Shown here one piece after another: positions 59,053 through 64,000 of a DNA stretch of 64,000 nt; position 1 is the stretch's first letter, and every line of letters begins with the position of its first letter. Below the pieces are notes generated by a model. The model ran no database searches. It was not told where the DNA came from and saw only the letters and a program-made list of their open reading frames with translations. Origin of the DNA: Linum tenue. Lineage: Eukaryota; Streptophyta; Magnoliopsida; Malpighiales; Linaceae. The DNA lies in NCBI GenBank assembly GCA_946122785.1, contig CAMGYJ010000011.1:56160449-56224448 (forward strand). The letters are read 5' to 3'. The translations under genes and the position numbers were made by a program.

Positions 59053-61794
59053 TCAATACTCAACCTCCCCACCAGCATCACTTTCTATCAGTGTTGAGTC
59101 AACAAGAGTCTGCAAAGAAATAGCGAATTTAGTGCTGTGTAATTAGCAAAGACGGGAGAGCATAAGGGGTTTTCATACAGCGTACCTGAAGCTCATGTTC
59201 GGTGCTTTTAAGTCTTTCAGTATATTCCTTCATTTGCATGTAACACTTGTGGAGCTGCATACAATAGCCACATGAATGCAACCATCTACATAAGATCAAT
59301 GATATAAGAGTTTCTCAAAGACAGCTGAGAACCTGTGGCTGTTACCTTGGCCAACTGTGCCTTCCGCTGGGATGTGCGCCTTTTGGCACCAACCAATGCA
59401 TCTTCCAGTTTCTGAAATCATCAATTGATTCTAAGCACGGAAGCAAAAGGTGTGAAGTAGCTTAGTGAGTGAGGAAGTACCTTAGCTTTTCTCTGCAAGC
59501 CAGACACAAGTTCTTGTTTGTCTTCTAACCTTCCTTCCATTAAGGAAACCTGAAGGAATGATAGTTTCTTTTAGCAATCCCTTTGTTTTATAAAGAGAAG
59601 TAAATAGAAGGAAAGGGAAACGGAAACAAGAAATGCAACCAAACTCAACAGCAGAAGGATTGAAGTTCAGCAAATTGTTAGAGGTTCTAGCATGCTTTAA
59701 GCAATCAAATTCAGGACAGAAGCATAAGAAAGTTACAGAAACAGAACTCTTAAATTTGGTATGCAATTCTCTGTGGGTCATACAAATAACTTCAACAGTT
59801 CAACTGGCTTCACATTTCTAATCAAACAGTTGTAAGAGACAGCCAATGACTCTAACAATCTTATGGAAACTTACAGCAACGTCAAAGTAAATCATTCAAA
59901 TTACGTCAACTGTGTGTCTGTGTCCATATAACAAATCACACGGTTCTGGAAAGACAACAAACTAGCCTCAACGAATTATTGTGATTTACTAATAAGTTAG
60001 AGAATAACCTCCTTTTTCAGATCATCATGTCTCTGGATTGATCTCTCAAGCTGTACTTTCAGCTAATTTCAACAAAAAGCAAACGATAAGAATTAGAAAC
60101 CAAAATGCTTATTTTCCAAGTATGAACAGGTTGCAGATTGAGCATGGCCAATGCTTACCTCATCATCATCATAATCATCACCAAGCTCAGATGAAATATC
60201 CCTGGTAGACCTGTCGTTGTACGTTGAACTGCCAAAGAGCATGAAAGGTGAGCGTCACTATAACTATTTTCTCATGAGATGAATTCAACCAATATATTGT
60301 CAATAAAGGAGCATGTATGCACCACACAAGAATTGTTAAGCATTTATCAGGCAGAACTGTTCCAGTGTATTAACATTTGCAGGCCAGTATGATATTTGAA
60401 GCTCCACTGCTCTCTTTGTATTCAGCTTCCAACTTGTGTTTTTATTATCAGATTCATGCATAAGAGTATGAAGCTCCTCTATTCCTTTCCGGGGGAGAAA
60501 ATCCTCTATATTGTAAGCTTCCATGAAAGATGCATGCTATTCTCATTATTCCAACAAGGGATGCATGCTGAAAGTCTGTAACGTAATACCAGAAAGAAAC
60601 TCTTGAACGAAACCTAAGATGTCTAGTTTAAAACCAAGTGACCACAATACCCGCACTTCTTCCATTTCTCCAGAGTAACAGTAAATGGTCAAAATAAGAC
60701 TAGTGATCTTACCCATTTGGCTTCCTTGAGAGCTGATCCTTGTCAACAATTCTATCATCATCATTGCTTCCATCCACCTCCCTGCCTATTGAACCTGAAT
60801 CACGGCCTCTTTCCCAGTTCCACCCAACATCTCTACCAGGGTCTTGTTCAGATTCGACTCTGTCTTGGATTCGATCTCTATCCATGTATCCATCCCCAGA
60901 ACGATCATGCTCATGCTCATGCATATGTTCATATTCTCTTTCTCTATCCCCCTCAGGACCCCAGGACCGATCATGTTCTCTTGACCTGTCACTGTATTGC
61001 TCATGATATCTGTCCCTATCATCAACATCATCATAATCCCTTTCTCGGTCTCTATTCCTTTCCCAATCCATTCTCCTCTCTACATCATGTCGGAATTGTT
61101 CCCTGCCAAAATTTGCTCTTCCTCTCGTCGTTACGCTGTTCACTCTCACCGGTCTTCCATCAATAGGCTATTCGCAAGACAGAAGTTCAAAATGTTCAAG
61201 CCAAGCTAAACAGTATCAACGCGACGACGACTGCTAAACAAAAAGAAAGAGGAAAGACGGTACCTTGCCATTCATATCATCAATAGCGCCAAACACTGAT
61301 CTGGGATTCCTGAAAGTAACAAAGCCATAGCATTTCCCCCTTGTCGCACGGTCATTGATAATCTGCAGTCAAGGAAAACAGTCCCAATCTCAAATTCAAA
61401 ACCCTACTCCTCCATTTCATCAAGCCGATGAGAGAAAAAGCCAGTTCTGGGGGAAAAAACTGCTCCCCCAAACACCGTTCATCGTCACTACTCTAGCAAC
61501 AATGATAGTCAGTTAAACCCTAAGCAGCAACGAGACATCTTGCTCTACAACTTAACTCCAAACAAACTTTACCCGTCTCCCTGATAAAATTCCTTTCATA
61601 CAGTAACAAAAGGCGAATAATTAATGGGGCAGTACAAATTCTCTGGGGGATAGAATCGGAAAGAGGTAGCAGAGGGAGAAGACCTTGACGGCGACGATGG
61701 CGCCGTAGAAACTGAAGACCCTGCGAAGGGTCTCTTCGGTGGCGCTGTAAGGAAGCCCTCCGACGTATATGGAGTTGACGTCGTCCACCGTCAT
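59053..61794 (-). CDS. RRM protein with Arg/Asp-rich region and coiled coil
   Basis: Nine exons: 61684..61794, 61264..61362, 60713..61167, 60159..60228, 60009..60062, 59481..59549, 59346..59411, 59186..59254 and 59053..59109 (1050 nt, 349 residues). Residues 7-80 are a canonical RRM: SIYVGGLPYSATEETLRRVF (RNP2) and KCYGFVTF (RNP1). A long region of alternating Arg, Asp, Glu and His follows to about 215 (RDRERDYDDVDDRDRYHEQY), then an acidic patch DDYDDDE. Residues 245-325 are a predicted coiled coil (LKVQLERSIQRHDDLKKE, EDKQELVSGLQRKAK, MQMKEYTERLKSTEHELQ). RD/RE-rich RRM proteins usually act in pre-mRNA splicing or related nuclear RNA steps. The exact orthologue was not identified. The ATG at 61794 is the first in frame at the RRM. 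Confidence 0.9.
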
Positions 61795-62299
61795 CGTACC
61801 GGAATGTCTCGGCCCGAATTGGGGCTGCTGCCGCACGGGTTCGCCGGAAACCTTCCGCCGGTAGCGGGGGCGGTCGTCCGCAGCTCCTCCTCTTCTAGTA
61901 GCCAGTGGAACGAGTTTTGCTTTTTTTTCTGGACACCAATTTGTCCTTCGCAGTCCAGTTCACAACTCGATCGAAGTAATGAAGTAAAATTGGGCCCGCG
62001 TGGGATTCCCCGTTCCCGGGTCGGCCCATTTCCAACTGGGCTTAAATGTATCGAAGCCCATTATGAACCGAATCGAGGGTCATGAATCATGATTCACATC
62101 CTAACTTCTAAAAGAATATGGTTTAAGCAGAAACTGATCATTAGAGAAGTTGACCAGATGACAGGTAACAGTAATGGCGTTGTTTTCGGACTTTCCGAGG
62201 TCGGATCATGAGACAAAAAACGAATGACAGGTTGTCGATTGTTCCAATGATGGAGGAAGCCAGCTGCAAGTTGGAAGTTGGGCTTCCACTAAAGGCTGG
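61795..62299. other. RRM gene promoter side and intergenic DNA
   Basis: The first 100 bp is GC-rich, likely the 5' leader of the RRM gene. The rest is a spacer up to the Copia LTR at 62300. Confidence 0.45.
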
Positions 62300-62653
62300 T
62301 GTTGATATGACTTGAATCGGATTATCAGCCGCTACGACTGGTAACCGGGGGTCTCGCTGGGCTCAATGTTATTTGGGTTCAGGTTCTGGGCCTGGTCTGT
62401 AACCGTTTCCTTTGCTAGATTGGATTAGGTTTAGACCCACATGGAGAAGTACTATAAATACTTCTCATACTCCTCTGTAATCTGTAATCTCCTCGATATA
62501 GTGAAATCGGCTCTCTCTCGCCCGTGGACGTAGCTAACACACATCGTGTTAGTGAACCACGTAAATCGTGTGTCGTGTTTTCGATTCTCGCTTTCGTATT
62601 CTTGCTTTGTCGATCCCGGCGGTTTCCCGATCCGTAGCAGCGCGTTTATAACA
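62300..62653 (+). repeat. 5' LTR of the Copia element
   Basis: Starts TGTTGATATGA and ends TTATAACA, with inverted TGTT/AACA ends (354 bp). It carries a TATA-like ACTATAAATA at about 62450 and CTCTGTAATCTGTAATCTC shortly after. The right LTR is outside the window, so the boundary is set by the ends and the adjacent primer site only. Confidence 0.8.
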
Positions 62654-62655
62654 AG

Positions 62656-62667
62656 TGGTATCAGAGC
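62656..62667 (+). other. Primer binding site (tRNA-iMet)
   Basis: TGGTATCAGAGC two bases after the LTR end. Confidence 0.93.
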
Positions 62668-62706
62668 CGCGGCTGGAAATCAGGCTAGGGTTTTCGATTC
62701 AGAAGA

Positions 62707-64000
62707 ATGACGTCGGTGAACATGAAGATCGAAAAGTTCACGGGGAAGAACAGCTTTGCTATATGGCAGATCAAGATGCAGGCTTTACTAAAACAGCAAG
62801 GGCTGTGGGGGCCGCTGTCTGCGAAACAGAAGAAGGCAGCGGTCGATGACGATGAGTGGAATACCCTGGAGGAGAAGGCCCACTCGACCATCATGCTATC
62901 GTTGTCTGATGACGTCATCATTGAAGTCGCTGCTGAGAAGACTGCCGCGGGCTTGTGGTTGAAACTAGAGAGTCTGTACATGACTAAGTCTCTAACCAAC
63001 AAGCTGCATCTCAAGCAACGGTTGTTCAGCTTGAGGATGCAAGAAGGTACGCCTTTGAGGGAACATCTCGAACAGCTTAACTCTATTTTGCTGGATCTGC
63101 GTAATATAGATGTTCAAGTTGATGATGAGGATGCTGCCCTAATCCTGCTGGTTTCTTTGCCGAGTTCATATGAGAATTTTGTTGATTCTTTTATTGCTGG
63201 TAAAGAAAGCGTGTCGTTGGAGGATGTCAGGTCTGCTCTTCATACGAGAGAGATCAGACATAAGGCGTCCGGATCTGGTACAGGTGGTGAGGCATCGGGT
63301 TTGGCTGTTACAGGTGGAAAGGGAAAGAAGAAATCTGGTAAAGGGAATTCGAGCAAGAATTCCAAGGGTCCCGGTCCACAGCCAGGTGATGCTTGTCACA
63401 ACTGTAAGAAAGTGGGGCATTGGAAGTACAACTGTCCCAAGAGAAGAGGGCAACAGAAGAAACAAGGTTCAGTTGCCGTGGCAGAAGTGGACAACAGTTC
63501 TGAAGACGATCTCGCCTTGGCTGTAGATGAGAAGGCACATCGTGGTGATGTGTGGTTTCTGGATACTGCAGCCTCATATCATATGTCTCCGAACAGGGAT
63601 TGCTTCACAACCTACGAGCAGATAGATGGTGGTAACGTGGTCATGGCAAATGGAGCTGTCTGCAAGGTTGTTGGAATCGGGTCCATAAAGGTTCGGACAC
63701 ATGATGGTTCGTTCTGTACCGTGAATGATGTCAGACATGTTCCACGAATGACGAAGAACCTGATCTCCTTGAGTCTACTCGACAGCAAGGGTTTCAGTTT
63801 CAAAGGAAAAGGTGGAGTTGTGTATGTCTGCAAGGGTTCGAGGAAGGTACTGAAGGGCGTGAAGCGTGGGACCTTGTATGCATTACAAGGGTCTGTGTTG
63901 TCTGGTTCTGCTGCAGTTGCATCGTCTCAGGTTCAACAGGAAGATATGACCACTCTCTGGCACATGAGACTGGGGCATATGAGTGAACGAGGGATGCAAG
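62707..64000 (+). CDS. Copia gag-pol polyprotein, N-terminal part
   Basis: Frame starts at the ATG at 62707 and is open for 431 codons to the window edge. Residues 1-210 are Copia gag (UBN2-like: FTGKNSFAIWQIKMQALLKQ, LWLKLESLYMTKSL, NKLHLKQRLFSLRM, LREHLEQLN). A CCHC knuckle, CHNCKKVGHWKYNC, starts at residue 230. The protease active site reads WFLDTAASYHM (Asp at 286), the usual D-S/T-G/A-A/C-S type. The GAG-pre-integrase motif LWHMRLGHMSERGM is at the end. The lack of any stop suggests a recently active copy. Lineage looks Tork/Tnt1-like, but integrase and reverse transcriptase are needed to tell. Confidence 0.93.
   Translation, partial: MTSVNMKIEKFTGKNSFAIWQIKMQALLKQQGLWGPLSAKQKKAAVDDDEWNTLEEKAHSTIMLSLSDDVIIEVAAEKTAAGLWLKLESLYMTKSLTNKLHLKQRLFSLRMQEGTPLREHLEQLNSILLDLRNIDVQVDDEDAALILLVSLPSSYENFVDSFIAGKESVSLEDVRSALHTREIRHKASGSGTGGEASGLAVTGGKGKKKSGKGNSSKNSKGPGPQPGDACHNCKKVGHWKYNCPKRRGQQKKQGSVAVAEVDNSSEDDLALAVDEKAHRGDVWFLDTAASYHMSPNRDCFTTYEQIDGGNVVMANGAVCKVVGIGSIKVRTHDGSFCTVNDVRHVPRMTKNLISLSLLDSKGFSFKGKGGVVYVCKGSRKVLKGVKRGTLYALQGSVLSGSAAVASSQVQQEDMTTLWHMRLGHMSERGMQ

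Larger units (their letters stand above)
62300..64000 (+). mobile_element. Ty1/Copia LTR retrotransposon, 5' part
   Basis: 5' LTR, primer site, gag and the start of pol are present; the element continues beyond the window. The frame is open to the last base. Confidence 0.93.

Noticed and set aside
1..64000. CRISPR arrays, operons, riboswitches, bacterial promoters
   Set aside because: The window is plant nuclear DNA with intron-containing genes; no such structures are present.

Overview
This window comes from a nuclear chromosome of a flowering plant, most likely a eudicot. Genes have many short GT-AG introns and plant-specific families: LEUNIG corepressor, BASS transporter, GARP factor, PPR protein, LRR receptors. 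Intergenic DNA is AT-rich and holds Copia-type, LINE and hAT-like elements. I do not assign a species. All exon boundaries were read by eye; for every multi-exon gene called complete, the coding length divides by three and phases agree across each junction.

Layout. 1-1.1 kb: 3' end of a PP2A B' (B56) subunit (+). 3.0-5.7 kb: RMI1/TDRD3-like OB-fold protein (-). 7.2-13.2 kb: LEUNIG (-). 15.5-19.3 kb: plastid BASS2-type pyruvate transporter (-). 20.9-21.9 kb: TIR element with GC-rich tandem repeats. 24.0-27.8 kb: LRR receptor pseudokinase of the At2g26730 type (+). 30.6-31.6 kb: two same-family 482-bp MITEs, one inserted into the other in inverted orientation, each with a perfect 8-bp target duplication. 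32.7-34.4 kb: C-terminally truncated CRR21-like PPR protein (-), with a tRNA-Gly gene just beyond its start. 36.3-40.3 kb: LRR receptor-like protein (+). 41.4-44.3 kb: very young LTR retrotransposon (-) with an unfamiliar 770-residue frame and no recognisable gag or pol. 45.1-46.6 kb: small CYSTM protein (-). 50.1-51.1 kb: hAT element with a transposase remnant. 53.0-53.9 kb: MITE carrying a nested hAT-like MITE. 54.0-54.9 kb: LINE 3' fragment. 56.2-58.2 kb: GARP factor matching EFM (+). 59.1-61.8 kb: RRM protein with an Arg/Asp-rich region and coiled coil (-). 62.3 kb to the end: 5' LTR, primer site and gag-protease part of a Copia element (+).

The genes are unrelated single units, as usual in plants; there are no operons. 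From memory, the Arabidopsis relatives of the BASS2 and pseudokinase genes are At2g26900 and At2g26730, so their adjacency here may be conserved microsynteny. The most unusual items are the coding non-autonomous LTR element, the self-nested MITE pair, and the CRR21-like gene that has lost the C-terminal part an editing factor needs.
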